A stretch of 64,000 nucleotides of DNA from Limosilactobacillus fastidiosus (GCF_014145505.1 NZ_JACIUZ010000025.1:1-64000); one strand, 5' to 3'. Shown: positions 44,483-54,905, numbered from the stretch's first letter. Notes: a model not told the origin generated them from the sequence alone. Numbers and translations: made by a program.

Positions 44483-45445
44483 TTAAACCGCAACGGGAGC
44501 TTTAATCGCCGGTTCATGAGTGTAGCCCTCTAGTTTAATATCACTCATTTGGTATTCATCAATTTGCTTAGTCTTCTCCGGTAAGATTAGTTTAGGAGCT
44601 TCATGCGGTGTTCGTGACAATTGTTCCCTAACTTGTTTCAAGTGATTCAAATAGATATGAGCATCCCCTAAAGTATGAATAAAATCCCCAACTTGAAGTC
44701 CACACTGGTGAGCAATCATGTGTGTCAACAATGCATAACTGGCAATATTAAAGGGTACACCAAGGAAAATATCAGCACTTCGCTGATAAAGTTGACAGCT
44801 CAATTTCCCGTCGTTTACGTAAAATTGGAACATCGTATGACAAGGAGGAAGAGCCATTGTAGGGACATCTTCAGGATTCCAGGCGGAAACAATCATCCTT
44901 CGTGAGTTTGGAGTTTTTTTAATTTGCTGAATTACATTGGCAATTTGGTCAATGGTTTGCCCATTGCTTGTCTTCCAATGACGCCATTGACTTCCATAAA
45001 CTAGTCCTAAGTCACCATATTTCTTTGCAAAGTCGTCATCGTTAATAATTCGGTCACAAAATTCTTGTTTCTCTTTCAAATATACCTGCTTAAATTCTGG
45101 ATCTTTTAACCAACGGTGACCAAAATCCGTCATATCAGGTCCATGATATTCATTACTTTCAACCCACTTTTTAAACGCCCATTCATCCCAAATATGGTTC
45201 TTGTGCTTCAAGAGGAACTGAATATTGGTATCTCCACGAAGAAACCATAGCAATTCACTTTTAATTAAGCCAAACGGAACCTTCTTAGTTGTTAAAAGAG
45301 GGAATCCCTTTTCAAGATCAAACCGCATTTGATAACCAAAAATAGACCGAGTTCCGGTTCCGGTACGATCACTCTTTGTATGACCATGATCCAGTACGTA
45401 TTGCGCTAAGGTTAAATATTGCTGTTCATTTTCATTTATTGCCAT
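44483..45445 (-). CDS. thyA: Thymidylate synthase
   Basis: A 320-residue Thy[18 protein letters not shown] near the N-terminus, [10 protein letters not shown], the nucleophile in [33 protein letters not shown] and [10 protein letters not shown]. It makes dTMP from dUMP and methylene-THF. The length with an insertion around residues 90-140 is typical of the lactobacillar type. It is cotranscribed with dfrA, 19 bp apart. Confidence 0.97.
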   Translation of the reverse strand: MAINENEQQYLTLAQYVLDHGHTKSDRTGTGTRSIFGYQMRFDLEKGFPLLTTKKVPFGLIKSELLWFLRGDTNIQFLLKHKNHIWDEWAFKKWVESNEYHGPDMTDFGHRWLKDPEFKQVYLKEKQEFCDRIINDDDFAKKYGDLGLVYGSQWRHWKTSNGQTIDQIANVIQQIKKTPNSRRMIVSAWNPEDVPTMALPPCHTMFQFYVNDGKLSCQLYQRSADIFLGVPFNIASYALLTHMIAHQCGLQVGDFIHTLGDAHIYLNHLKQVREQLSRTPHEAPKLILPEKTKQIDEYQMSDIKLEGYTHEPAIKAPVAV

Positions 45446-45464
45446 TACTTACCCTCACTATCTA

Positions 45465-47372
45465 TTAGTCAACATAGTTGCTCAGATATTCCCAACGTGC
45501 CGTCTTTTCGTCAATTTTCTTTTTTACCTGATCTAGCTTCTTTTGTAATTCCGCTAGTTTTTGGTAATTTGCAGCCTGTTCAGTCATCTGTTTTTCAATT
45601 TCTTTTCGCTGATTATCAAGTTGGTCAAGATCATCATCAATATGATCCCACTCTAATTTTTCAGCATAAGTTAACTTAGTCTTTTCTTTCTTTTCACTAG
45701 TTACTGACTGTTTCTTCTCTGCAGCCTGCTGCTTTTTCTCCGCTTTCTTTTGCTGTTGTTCTACCTCCACCTGCTTTTTTGTATCAGCCAGGTAATCGGT
45801 AAAGCGGCCAGTATAACGTTGAATATCCCCATTCCCATGGAAAATTAGTAAATCATCCGCAACCTTATCCAAGAAATAACGGTCGTGAGAAACCGTAATC
45901 ACGGTACCCGCAAAGTTATCTAGATAGTCTTCAAGGACAGTTAGCGTCCCAATATCTAAATCATTTGTTGGTTCATCAAGAAGAAGAACATTCGGTTGTT
46001 GCATTAAAATTTTTAATAGGTAGAGACGACGTTTTTCACCCCCGGAAAGTTTCCGAATTAAGGTTCCATGCATAAAGCGGGGAAATAAGAACCGTTCCAA
46101 AAGTTGGGTAACACTTAACTTATTACCATCTTTATCAGTAACGTTTTCAGCAATTTCACTTAAGAAACTGATCATTCTTTTATTATCATCAATTCCTTCA
46201 GTTTGCTGAGTATAATAACCGAGCTTGACTGTTTCACCAATTTTCAATACACCACTATCTAATGGAACCCGTTGGGCAATTACATTTAGAAGACTTGTCT
46301 TTCCAGCTCCATTCTCACCCGTAATTCCGATCCGGTCTCCTGCTTGAACTAACCAGTCAAAATGTTGAAGGATTTGATGATCACCTAATGTTAAATTGAC
46401 ATCTTTAAACTTTATAACATCCTTACCCAACCGTTGGGAACCAAGATTAATTGAAATATCTTCGTCTGTTTTAAGATTGCCAACTTTATTCTCTAATTCG
46501 TGAAAACGATTAATCCGGCCCTTTTGTTTAGTTGACCGTGCCTTAGCTCCCGTTCTCATCCAAGCTAATTCTTTTTTATATAATTGTTGATTCTTTTTTT
46601 CGGTGTCCTTAGCTAACTCTACACGCTCTGCCTTTTGCTGAACAAAATCTTGATAATTACCATCATAGTGATAAAGGTTACCAAAAGATAATTCCCAAAT
46701 ATGATTCGTAACTTGATCAAGGAAGTACCGATCATGAGTTACTAAAAGGACTGCTCCCTTATAAGAAGCAAGAAAATCCTGAAGCCAAACTACCGAATCA
46801 AGATCTAAATGGTTTGTCGGTTCATCCAATAGTAAAAGGTCAGGATGTTGAATTAACACTTGGGCAAGGCCAACCCGCTTTTGTTGACCACCAGATAGTT
46901 CACTAACCTTCTGGCTAACATTTTTAATCTTTAACTGAGTAAGGATTGTCTTTACCCGACTATCTGCCTCCCACGCATCTTCCTGATCCATTTTTGCTTG
47001 CATCTTCGTATACTGATCCATTGCTTTAGGGTCTTCTGGATGATTACTAAAACGATCAAGGGCAAGTTCATATTCACGAATTGTCTTAAAAACTGGTTGT
47101 TCGCCCTCAAAGATCGCACCCATTATTGTCTTAGTTGGATCAAGTGCGGGTTGTTGTTCTAAATAACCAATCGTATAGTCATTTGGTGTAGTGATTGTTC
47201 CCTTCTCTGGACTTGTTCGTCTGCTAATAACGTTCAGAAGACTGGTCTTTCCACTCCCATTAACACCAATTAACCCAATTCGATCATTCTCGTTAATTGT
47301 AAAGGAAATATTATCAAATAAGGTCTTCTCCCCGTAGGTACTAGTTAAACCTTCAGCCTGCATCGTTTGCAT
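45465..47372 (-). CDS. ABC-F family ATPase (Uup-like)
   Basis: A 635-residue protein with two ABC domains and no membrane part. The first has GVNGSGKTSL, LSGGQQKR and DEPTNHLD; the second has GENGAGKTSL, LSGGEKRR and DEPTNDLD. The linker RTGAKARSTKQKGRINRFHE is the ribosome-contacting P-site region. A C-terminal coiled coil (about 540-630) marks the Uup subgroup. ABC-F proteins act on the ribosome. It starts 5 bp after the cca stop. Confidence 0.92.
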   Translation of the reverse strand: MQTMQAEGLTSTYGEKTLFDNISFTINENDRIGLIGVNGSGKTSLLNVISRRTSPEKGTITTPNDYTIGYLEQQPALDPTKTIMGAIFEGEQPVFKTIREYELALDRFSNHPEDPKAMDQYTKMQAKMDQEDAWEADSRVKTILTQLKIKNVSQKVSELSGGQQKRVGLAQVLIQHPDLLLLDEPTNHLDLDSVVWLQDFLASYKGAVLLVTHDRYFLDQVTNHIWELSFGNLYHYDGNYQDFVQQKAERVELAKDTEKKNQQLYKKELAWMRTGAKARSTKQKGRINRFHELENKVGNLKTDEDISINLGSQRLGKDVIKFKDVNLTLGDHQILQHFDWLVQAGDRIGITGENGAGKTSLLNVIAQRVPLDSGVLKIGETVKLGYYTQQTEGIDDNKRMISFLSEIAENVTDKDGNKLSVTQLLERFLFPRFMHGTLIRKLSGGEKRRLYLLKILMQQPNVLLLDEPTNDLDIGTLTVLEDYLDNFAGTVITVSHDRYFLDKVADDLLIFHGNGDIQRYTGRFTDYLADTKKQVEVEQQQKKAEKKQQAAEKKQSVTSEKKEKTKLTYAEKLEWDHIDDDLDQLDNQRKEIEKQMTEQAANYQKLAELQKKLDQVKKKIDEKTARWEYLSNYVD

Positions 47373-47377
47373 TCTTT

Positions 47378-48589
47378 CTATCCCTCTTTTTTAATTTTTT
47401 CTACTTCAGTGACTAAGTCGCCCTTATTATTTGCCAAATTACCGTTGACCACTTCCACAGTTAACTGGTTAAGGATCTTTCCTAGTAATCGTCCCGGTTT
47501 AATCCCAGATTCCTTAATTAAGGTTCCACCATTAACCGCTAATTCCTTACCACTTTTGATAGGCAATGCGTTATATTGTTCTTTTAACTGTTCATCAGGA
47601 ATTGACCAACCGTACAATTTTGCAACTTGGTTGGCGTCCTGAACTGCTTTCTCACCAGCGTTAAATAAACATAATGCTGATAATTTTTGAGCCTTTAATT
47701 CCTGAATTACTGGGAGCATCCTTTTAACATTAGTAATTAGTTCATTTGAAGTTTTCCATTGGCGAAGAAAATTACTGGTTTCTTGTACATTAAGTCCTAA
47801 CTGGGTCACAATTACTGCCCATGCTTGATCAACATTTTGGATTTGCCAGTTATTCAGTAATAAAAGCCCACTTAAGGAGTCATATCGGTTAGCTAATCCA
47901 GGACAATACCGATAAAGTCCCGTACGAAGGAAATCACTAAGGCCTGCAACTGGATTTTGACCCATTAATAATTTTTCAAATTCTACCCGGATCCGTTCTA
48001 CAGCAATTTTACCCAATAAATCAGCATTTTGTTTAATTCCCGTTAAAGTCTCAGTAGCAATCACAAAATCTAATTTACTGGCAAAACGAACCGCACGCAT
48101 CATCCGCAAAGCATCCTCGTGAAAGCGCTCGTTAGGGTTACCAACCGCCTTGATTAAGTGCTTTTTTAAATCTTCTAAGCCGTTAAAGAGGTCAATTACT
48201 TCACCATTTTCCTTCAAAGCAAGAGCGTTGATTGTAAAGTCACGTCGTTTTAAATCCTCGCTTAAAGAACGGACAAAGGTTACGTTATCTGGTCGTCGAA
48301 AGTCTTGATAACCTGATTCCGTCCTAAACGTTGTGGTTTCATAGCCCGTACCGTGGTCAAGAATCATTACTGTCCCATGTTCGATCCCAGTATCGACAGT
48401 CCGGTCAAAAATCGCTTTGATTTCACTAGGATAAGCACTTGTAGCAATATCAATATCGTGAATTGGGTCCCCAAGAACTGTGTCCCGAACACACCCGCCT
48501 ACGAAATAAGCTTCATAACCCGCATCTTCAATCCTTTGTAAAACAGGTCGCGCAGGTTCAAATATTGCTGGTAAGTGTTTGATGATCAT
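47378..48589 (-). CDS. cca: CCA-adding tRNA nucleotidyltransferase
   Basis: A 403-residue class II enzyme. It has FVGGCVRDTVLGDPIHDIDI (Gly loop and catalytic DxD-like pair), TVMILDHGTGYETTTFR, RRDFTINALAL, and HEDALRMMRAVRFASKL. It adds or repairs the tRNA 3' CCA. It is first in the cca - ABC-F - thyA - dfrA cluster. Confidence 0.95.
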   Translation of the reverse strand: MIIKHLPAIFEPARPVLQRIEDAGYEAYFVGGCVRDTVLGDPIHDIDIATSAYPSEIKAIFDRTVDTGIEHGTVMILDHGTGYETTTFRTESGYQDFRRPDNVTFVRSLSEDLKRRDFTINALALKENGEVIDLFNGLEDLKKHLIKAVGNPNERFHEDALRMMRAVRFASKLDFVIATETLTGIKQNADLLGKIAVERIRVEFEKLLMGQNPVAGLSDFLRTGLYRYCPGLANRYDSLSGLLLLNNWQIQNVDQAWAVIVTQLGLNVQETSNFLRQWKTSNELITNVKRMLPVIQELKAQKLSALCLFNAGEKAVQDANQVAKLYGWSIPDEQLKEQYNALPIKSGKELAVNGGTLIKESGIKPGRLLGKILNQLTVEVVNGNLANNKGDLVTEVEKIKKEG

Positions 48590-48733
48590 TTAATCAAGTC
48601 CTCCGTTTTTTAGTCAATATCGATTATAGCAAATCTGGCAAGGAGGTGCGAACGGCTGTATTTGCTTTTCTTTTTGTGGTTTTTGTTTTAAAATGTTAGT
48701 TAAAGTAAATTTCTGCTTATTAAGGAGGCCGCT

Positions 48734-49561
48734 ATGAATTACCCTTATCAAGACCGTTTTCAATTATTTTTATCTCAACAAGGACTTGCTCCCCTAACAA
48801 TTAAAACCTACGATACAACCCTAGCCCACTTTTTTACCTTTCTAATGAGTAATCGACCAGAATTTGCCACTAATCCTCAACTAAAAAGCCTCACAGAAGC
48901 TGATGTGCGGGCCTTTCTCACCACCTTAAAAGAGGACGAAAAGATTACTCTAAGTACTTATAATAAAAATCTTTCCCACCTTAATCGTTACTTTCGCTAC
49001 CTGTTCACCCATCAATTGATTAGTACCTACCCAACCCTTACAATTCATGGAAAAGCTACTAACCCTAACAAACGATTAACCACCAAGTGGATTACAAAGC
49101 TTCCCGAAATCCTTCAAGACGATCAAATTCACTTTTATACCCGTTTAACTCTATTTCTTTCTAATCGTGGTTATACAGTCAGTGAATTTCTCGCTCCAGG
49201 ATTCGAAAAGGTTTGGAATAGTCTTGTCCCAAACAATCCAGTTGAAAAACAATTCATTGCTAACTTCAACTCGTTTATTAAACCCATTCAAGAACTGCAA
49301 AACTCTCCACAGCTGTTTCTCAAGCAACGCTTTACTTCCGATAATCCTGGACTATCCAATGCCGGGCTTCATAAATATCTCCGGCAAGACGAAACTTACC
49401 TCGGTTTTAATCTTGCACCAAAGTTTCTTCATCAAGCATATATTCTCTACGAACTTAGCCACCATCCTGAATTATCAGATTTGCAATTAATGGAACGGTT
49501 AAGGCTAGATCCGGCATCGTTACTGTACTATCAAAAACAACTAATTAATCATAATAAATAA
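48734..49561 (+). CDS. Degenerate tyrosine-recombinase-like protein
   Basis: A 275-residue protein. The N-terminal core-binding SAM-like domain (about 5-105) is well formed: LAPLTIKTYDTTLAHFFTFL and TLSTYNKNLSHLNRYFRYLF. The C-terminal half keeps the outline of an Xer catalytic domain. SNRGYTVSEFL stands where TGLRVSEL is expected, so the Arg is lost. APKFLHQAYILYEL replaces HxLRHTFAT. LSDLQLMERLRLDPASLLYY replaces LxxVQxLLGHxxxxTTxxY, keeping only Tyr. It is probably not an active recombinase. AAGGAGG precedes ATG. It is divergent from cca and ends at a strong terminator. Confidence 0.75.
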   Translation: MNYPYQDRFQLFLSQQGLAPLTIKTYDTTLAHFFTFLMSNRPEFATNPQLKSLTEADVRAFLTTLKEDEKITLSTYNKNLSHLNRYFRYLFTHQLISTYPTLTIHGKATNPNKRLTTKWITKLPEILQDDQIHFYTRLTLFLSNRGYTVSEFLAPGFEKVWNSLVPNNPVEKQFIANFNSFIKPIQELQNSPQLFLKQRFTSDNPGLSNAGLHKYLRQDETYLGFNLAPKFLHQAYILYELSHHPELSDLQLMERLRLDPASLLYYQKQLINHNK

Positions 49562-49610
49562 CAAGGATCAAATGATCAGGTATTTTCCTAATCATTTGAT
49601 CCTTGTTTTG
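49559..49610. terminator. Bidirectional terminator
   Basis: AACAAGGATCAAATGAT pairs perfectly with ATCATTTGATCCTTGTT, followed by TTGG. It lies between the convergent recombinase-like and TPR genes. Confidence 0.92.
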
Positions 49611-49620
49611 GTTTCAAGCT

Positions 49621-50883
49621 TTAATAATCCTCGTATTCATCCAACAATTCCTGCATTTCATCATCTGTCGGTACCAATTTAAGATAATGCTTTAATTCAT
49701 CTACCATTTGTTCCGTATCACCGGCTTCACGATAATAATTAATCAGCTCCTTAAGGAATGTTGGGTTCTCACTATAGGTAACCATTGCTTCTTGATAATA
49801 CTTTCCAGCAAGATCAAACTTTTCTAATTGCTGGTATGAACGAGCCAGGTTCCAGTAAATTTGTGGATCGACCTCATCCTCTTTGACAAGTGGTTCCAAG
49901 AGCTTAATATTATCCTCATCATCATGAATATGCAGAAGAAAGTTACTATATTCTAGGGTAATAGTTAAGTTATCTGGATCAAGTTCATGAGCCTTCTTTA
50001 GGTATTCATCCATCAACTTATTATTCCCAAGGTGACTAGTTACTTCAGCTGCTTGAGCATACAGACGAGCATTATATTGGTCAACGGCTAACCCCTCTTG
50101 AAGAACCTTTAACGCCTGCTGATACTTATTTTCCTGAACGTAAGCTTTAGCCAATTCAGGATAAACCGAAACATATTGAGAATCATCTTGGATCAAATCA
50201 TTAAAAGTTTTAATTGCCTCGTCAGTTTTTCCCAACTGTAATTCAGTTAACCCTGTTTGAAAGCGAATATCACTTGTTTGGTATTCCGGACTAACCTGTT
50301 TTAAGTAACCAAGCGCTTGTTTAAACTTCCCACTTTGGGCATAACAAATTCCCAAGCGTCCTGCAATATTTACCTTGGCAAATTCGGTATAACCACTCCG
50401 AATAAGTTCAAAGTAGTATTGAATTGCCTCGTCAAACTGACTAGTCATGAAATAGAATTCACCAAGGGCAAATTGGACTGCCGGTTCATCAGAGGCAATT
50501 CGGTATGCTTCTTTTAACTTCTCTTCAGTAACCTCATATTCATTTTCAGTTTGGTATAAGTCAGCTGCTACTAACAATGACTGTAAATACGCATCAGAAT
50601 CTGGCTGTACTTGGGATAAGTACGTTAATGCTTCATCATTATGACCTTCACTAATGGCAATCTCAGCTAAATTAACCCGGAGTTCATCCTCATTCGGGTA
50701 TTTTGCTAACAGGTGCAAATAGGCTTGACGTGCCTGATGCAGGAAACCCATGCTATAAAGTTCTTCAGCTAAACTAAAAATCATATCATCGCTATCTTTA
50801 GCCAGGGCCTCGGTAAAGGATTGTTGCGCAGCTGGCATTTGTCCAGCTTGAATTTGTTCTAACATTTTTTCAGAATAAGTCAT
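49621..50883 (-). CDS. Tetratricopeptide repeat protein (YpiA-like)
   Basis: A 420-residue soluble protein made almost wholly of TPR units, for example LAEELYSMGFLHQARQAYLH, VQFALGEFYFMTSQFDEAIQ and IYWNLARSYQQLEKFDLAGK. It has a very acidic C-terminus (EMQELLDEYEDY). Its place after hup matches lactobacillar and streptococcal genomes. It is likely a protein-protein scaffold; partners are unknown. The start is ATG 50883 with AAAGGAGG. Confidence 0.9.
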   Translation of the reverse strand: MTYSEKMLEQIQAGQMPAAQQSFTEALAKDSDDMIFSLAEELYSMGFLHQARQAYLHLLAKYPNEDELRVNLAEIAISEGHNDEALTYLSQVQPDSDAYLQSLLVAADLYQTENEYEVTEEKLKEAYRIASDEPAVQFALGEFYFMTSQFDEAIQYYFELIRSGYTEFAKVNIAGRLGICYAQSGKFKQALGYLKQVSPEYQTSDIRFQTGLTELQLGKTDEAIKTFNDLIQDDSQYVSVYPELAKAYVQENKYQQALKVLQEGLAVDQYNARLYAQAAEVTSHLGNNKLMDEYLKKAHELDPDNLTITLEYSNFLLHIHDDEDNIKLLEPLVKEDEVDPQIYWNLARSYQQLEKFDLAGKYYQEAMVTYSENPTFLKELINYYREAGDTEQMVDELKHYLKLVPTDDEMQELLDEYEDY

Positions 50884-50960
50884 TATTTTCCTCCTTTAGC
50901 ATTACCCATCACACTAATTATCTTAGCATAATTAGACTAAATCCGGTTCTTAAGAGCATT

Positions 50961-50991
50961 AAAAAAAGACCGTGAACCAAAAGTCACGGTC
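50961..50991 (-). terminator. Terminator after hup
   Basis: GACCGTGA pairs with TCACGGTC, followed on the minus strand by TTTTTTT. Confidence 0.9.
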
Positions 50992-51016
50992 CTATTTATT
51001 ATCAAGTAATCCGTAA

Positions 51017-51292
51017 TTACTTAACAGCATCCTTTAAAGCTTTACCAGGCTTAAATGCTGGTACCTTGCTTGCAGGGATTTGGATTTCTTGACCAGTTTG
51101 TGGATTACGACCCTTACGAGCAGCACGTTGACGTACTTCGAAGTTACCGAAGCCGATCAATTGAACCTTTTCACCCTTAGCTAATGATGCTTGAATTGAA
51201 CTAAAGACTGCATCTACAGCAGCAGTAGCATCCTTCTTAGTTAAACCAGTTGCGGTTGCAACGTTACTTACTAATTCTGCTTTGTTAGCCAT
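51017..51292 (-). CDS. hup: HU family DNA-binding protein
   Basis: A 91-residue [22 protein letters not shown], the [20 protein letters not shown] arm, and [18 protein letters not shown]. It is an abundant nucleoid protein. GGAGGTGAAAT precedes ATG. Promoter and leader structures are listed separately. Confidence 0.97.
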   Translation of the reverse strand: MANKAELVSNVATATGLTKKDATAAVDAVFSSIQASLAKGEKVQLIGFGNFEVRQRAARKGRNPQTGQEIQIPASKVPAFKPGKALKDAVK

Positions 51293-51346
51293 TGAATTTC
51301 ACCTCCAACATTTAATACAATCAAATAATCGATTGCACCAATGAAT

Positions 51347-51395
51347 GTTAATTTTGAGTGGTCCAAAATTAACGAAACATACGAGGAACTCGTAT
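51347..51395 (-). promoter_or_regulatory. Two hairpins in the hup leader
   Basis: GTTAATTTTG / CAAAATTAAC form a perfect 10-bp stem with a 7-nt loop (51347-51373). TACGAG / CTCGTA form a second stem (51381-51395). Both lie between the promoter and the hup ribosome site and have no T tract, so they are not terminators. Confidence 0.55.
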
Positions 51396-51408
51396 AATTT
51401 CATTGTTA

Positions 51409-51437
51409 AGATTAGCATAGTGAAACCTTGATGACAA
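51409..51437 (-). promoter_or_regulatory. hup promoter
   Basis: On the minus strand TTGTCA, a 17-bp spacer, and TAATCT. The transcript would have a leader of about 110 nt. Confidence 0.75.
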
Positions 51438-51493
51438 GCGGTTTATAAGCTTTTTCACCCTTTTTTCAGAATTTTATAACCAAAACGAACAAT

Positions 51494-52807
51494 TTATTGT
51501 CGCTTCCGCTTAATAATCCGAATTGGCGTCCCTGTAAAATCGAATGCCTGCCGAATTTGGTTCTCTAAATATCGTTGATACGAAAAATGCATTAGGTCTG
51601 GATCATTGACAAAAATTACAAATGTTGGTGGCTGGATTGCTACCTGAGTTCCATAATAAACCCTTAACCGTCGCCCATTCTGGGTTGGTGTTGGGTTAGC
51701 AGCCAACGCATCCATAAGCACATCATTCAGAACGGAAGATTGAATTCGTTGCCGACTATTCTTATAAACATCCTCAATCATCGTTGGTAACTGATTAAGC
51801 CGTTGCTTAGTCTTAGCAGAAACAAAGATAATTGGTGCATAATTTAGGTACTGGAACTCGTTCCGAATTAAGTTTGTAAAATCGGTCATTGTTCGGTGAT
51901 CCTTATTCTTAATGGTATCCCACTTATTAACAACAATAATCACTCCACAGCCGGCCTCATGAGCATAACCAGCAATATGCTTATCCAGTTCCCGAATGCC
52001 TTCTTCAGCATTAAGGACCACTAAAACAACATCACTATCGTCAATTGCACGCATTGAACGCATTAACGAATATCGTTCAGTGTTTTCATAAATTTTACCC
52101 TTTTTACGAATTCCGGCTGTATCAATCATAGTAAATTCTTGGCCGTCCTTAGCCGTAAAACGAGTATTAATAGCATCACGGGTTGTTCCCGCCACATTTG
52201 ATACGATTACCCGGTTCTCACCCAGAATGGCATTAACTAGTGATGATTTCCCAACATTTGGTCGCCCAATCAAACTAAAGTGAATCGTTCCGTCATCTTC
52301 GTTATCTGCCGTCTCCGGGAAGCGGTTAATAACTGCATCAAGTAAATCGCCGACTCCTACTCCATGAACCCCAGAAACTGGATAAGGTTCGCCTAAACCT
52401 AATGAGTAAAAATCGTATATATCACTTCGTCGTTCAGGATTGTCAACCTTATTAACAGCTAATATAACTGGCTTATCAGAACGATAAAGGATTTTTGCCA
52501 CCTGCTCATCCGCATCAGTAACACCATTTTGAATATCAACGACAAAAACAATAACATCTGCTTCATCAATTGCTACTTCTGCTTGTTGACGGATCTGAGT
52601 TAATAAGGGTTGATCAGAGATTTCAATCCCCCCAGTATCGATTAAGTTAAAATTCTTTCCTAACCATTCAGCATGGGCATAAATCCGATCACGGGTAACA
52701 CCAGGCGTATCTTCTACAATTGAAATTCGTTCTCCAGCAATTCGATTAAACAATGTCGACTTGCCCACATTTGGTCGACCAACAATTGCAACAACAGGAT
52801 TTGCCAT
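51494..52807 (-). CDS. der: Ribosome biogenesis GTPase Der (EngA)
   Basis: A 437-residue protein with two tandem G domains. The first has [20 protein letters not shown] and NKVDNPE; the second has [20 protein letters not shown] and NKWDTI. A C-terminal KH-like domain ends in KRKRQ. It is required for 50S maturation. It follows rpsA and precedes hup. Confidence 0.97.
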   Translation of the reverse strand: MANPVVAIVGRPNVGKSTLFNRIAGERISIVEDTPGVTRDRIYAHAEWLGKNFNLIDTGGIEISDQPLLTQIRQQAEVAIDEADVIVFVVDIQNGVTDADEQVAKILYRSDKPVILAVNKVDNPERRSDIYDFYSLGLGEPYPVSGVHGVGVGDLLDAVINRFPETADNEDDGTIHFSLIGRPNVGKSSLVNAILGENRVIVSNVAGTTRDAINTRFTAKDGQEFTMIDTAGIRKKGKIYENTERYSLMRSMRAIDDSDVVLVVLNAEEGIRELDKHIAGYAHEAGCGVIIVVNKWDTIKNKDHRTMTDFTNLIRNEFQYLNYAPIIFVSAKTKQRLNQLPTMIEDVYKNSRQRIQSSVLNDVLMDALAANPTPTQNGRRLRVYYGTQVAIQPPTFVIFVNDPDLMHFSYQRYLENQIRQAFDFTGTPIRIIKRKRQ

Positions 52808-52835
52808 TTTTACACCTTCCTTCTCTTATTTGAAA

Positions 52836-52866
52836 TAAAAAGAGTATGACAGAAATGCCATACCCC
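52836..52866 (-). terminator. Terminator after rpsA
   Basis: GTATGGCA pairs with TGTCATAC around TTTC, followed on the minus strand by TCTTTTTATTTC. It lies between rpsA and der. Confidence 0.82.
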
Positions 52867-52891
52867 TTTCTAAGCTAATATGTGGTCTCGA

Positions 52892-54127
52892 TTACTTCAA
52901 GCCCTTTAATTGATCACCAATTAAGTCACCCATTGAGAAGCCACTTTCTTCTTCAGGGGCGTTGTCCATGAAGCTACGATTGTTGTTACGACGAGGACGA
53001 CGACGACCACGGTTTTCGTTACCGTTGTTTTCTTCATCCTTTGGACGTTCTTCAAGAGCCTTCATAGATAAACCAAGACGTTGACGTTCAGGATCAATAT
53101 TTAAGACCTTAACCTTGACTTCTTGACCAGGCTTCAAAACGTCAGCTGGTGTAGCAATGTGCTTGTGAGAGATTTGAGAAATATGTACCAAACCTTCAAC
53201 ACCTGGGAAGACCTCAACAAAGGCACCAAAGCTGGTCAACCGCTTTACAGTACCAGTAAGGACACTGCCTTCTGGAGCCTTTTCTTCAATATCATCCCAT
53301 GGTCCTGGTAATGTTTGCTTAATTGAAAGTGAAATCCGTTCACGTTCAGGGTCAACACTTAAGACCTTAACCTTAACATCTTGACCAGCTTCCAAAACAT
53401 CAGAAGGCTTGTCAACATGATCATATGAAATTTCAGAAACATGAACTAATCCATCAACACCACCAAGGTCAATAAAGGCACCAAAGTTAGTCATTCGAGC
53501 AACCTTACCTTCAACAACATCACCTGGTTGAAGCTTAGCAAAGATTTCCTTAGCTGCTTCTTCGTGTTGAGCCTTAACAATTTCCTTGTGGGAAAGGATA
53601 AGGCGGTTTTCACTAGGTTCGATTTCAATAATCTTAAATTCAAGTTCTTGACCCTTAAACTGGTTCAAGTCTTCTACGTAGTGATCAGTAATCATTGAAG
53701 CAGGGACGAAGCCACGTACTCCGGCATCAACTACTAAGCCACCCTTAACAGCTTGTGTAACCTTAGCTGTAATGTGTTCACCAGCATCGAACTTCTTTTG
53801 GATGTCATCCCATACCTTGCGAGCTTCGAGACGACGGTGTGAAAGTAAGTAGCTACCATTTTCCTTATCGTTACCGATCTTAGAAATAACTACTAAGTCA
53901 AGTTCGTCACCGACTTTAACTGCGTCATTGATGTCTTCAACTGGCTTGGTTGATAATTCCTTAGCAGGGACGACACCTTCAACCCCTGCATCTTTAATAC
54001 CAACGATAGCTTGGCGATCATCATCAATTGCCAATACTTCACCCTTAACAACATCACCCACTTTTACAGTTTCAATGCTATCGAGAGCTTCTAACATATC
54101 GTTTTTGTTTTCGTTGTTTTCAGCCAT
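52892..54127 (-). CDS. rpsA: Ribosomal protein S1 / S1 RNA-binding protein
   Basis: A 411-residue protein with four S1 domains: GDVVKGEVLAIDDDRQAIVG, GEHITAKVTQAVKGGLVVDA, GDVVEGKVARMTNFGAFIDL and GSVLTGTVKRLTSFGAFVEV. The tail is basic and Asn/Arg-rich, ending in a GFSMGDLIGDQL motif. The four-domain form is usual for lactobacilli, against six in E. coli. It lies 72 bp after cmk, as in Bacillus. Confidence 0.94.
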   Translation of the reverse strand: MAENNENKNDMLEALDSIETVKVGDVVKGEVLAIDDDRQAIVGIKDAGVEGVVPAKELSTKPVEDINDAVKVGDELDLVVISKIGNDKENGSYLLSHRRLEARKVWDDIQKKFDAGEHITAKVTQAVKGGLVVDAGVRGFVPASMITDHYVEDLNQFKGQELEFKIIEIEPSENRLILSHKEIVKAQHEEAAKEIFAKLQPGDVVEGKVARMTNFGAFIDLGGVDGLVHVSEISYDHVDKPSDVLEAGQDVKVKVLSVDPERERISLSIKQTLPGPWDDIEEKAPEGSVLTGTVKRLTSFGAFVEVFPGVEGLVHISQISHKHIATPADVLKPGQEVKVKVLNIDPERQRLGLSMKALEERPKDEENNGNENRGRRRPRRNNNRSFMDNAPEEESGFSMGDLIGDQLKGLK

Positions 54128-54199
54128 TTAAAAAAATCCTCCTTGCGACAATCAACTCTGAAAACTATTCTACTAGAAAGGCGCTAACATTTCCAGTAA

Positions 54200-54886
54200 T
54201 TATGCTAAATGTTTTTCAGTTTTTTTAATTATTTCACTAATTTTCTCAACAACCTCGTCAATTGTCAGGTTAGTAGTATCCAATTTTATAGCATCACTCG
54301 CTTGCGTTAGCGGTGATACCTTCCGGGTTGAATCCTTTTTATCCCGTAATTCAATCGCTCGTTGTAATTCCTCAAGACTTGAGGTGACGATTCCCTTTTG
54401 TTTATTTTCCAGATAACGACGACGAGCACGTTCGTAAGCGGTAGCCACCATAAAAATTTTTACCGGTGCATTAGGAAGCACTGTGGTTCCAATATCACGT
54501 CCATCCATTACAATACCACCTTCAGCAGCAATCTGTCGTTGTTGCTTGGTCATTTCTTGACGAACAGCTGGAATCGCTGCAACCGCTGAAACATTCTTTG
54601 CAACTTTCGGAAGCCGAATATCCCTTGTTACTTCTTGACCATTAATAAAGACCAGTTGTTCTGGTTCAGCAGGCTGAAACGTAATTTTAATCTTTTTAGC
54701 CAAGTCAGCGATCTTTTCTGTATCATCCATTGCAATTTCTTCTTGCAAAGCCGCCACAGTTACTGCACGATACATTGCTCCTGTATCACAATAAATATAC
54801 CCAAACTTTTTAGCGACTAATTTAGCAACTGTACTCTTTCCCGCTGAAGCTGGTCCATCAATTGCAACTTGTAATCCAGTCGACAT
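54200..54886 (-). CDS. cmk: Cytidylate kinase
   Basis: A 228-residue CMP/dCMP kinase. It has a P-loop in AIDGPASAGKSTVAKLVA, YCDTGAMYRAVT, MDGRDIGTTVLPNAP and a LID-region RKVSPLTQASDAI. It phosphorylates CMP and dCMP. It lies between the LysM protein gene and rpsA. Confidence 0.97.
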   Translation of the reverse strand: MSTGLQVAIDGPASAGKSTVAKLVAKKFGYIYCDTGAMYRAVTVAALQEEIAMDDTEKIADLAKKIKITFQPAEPEQLVFINGQEVTRDIRLPKVAKNVSAVAAIPAVRQEMTKQQRQIAAEGGIVMDGRDIGTTVLPNAPVKIFMVATAYERARRRYLENKQKGIVTSSLEELQRAIELRDKKDSTRKVSPLTQASDAIKLDTTNLTIDEVVEKISEIIKKTEKHLA

Positions 54887-54905
54887 TTAATCCTCTCCTA
54901 ATCCA

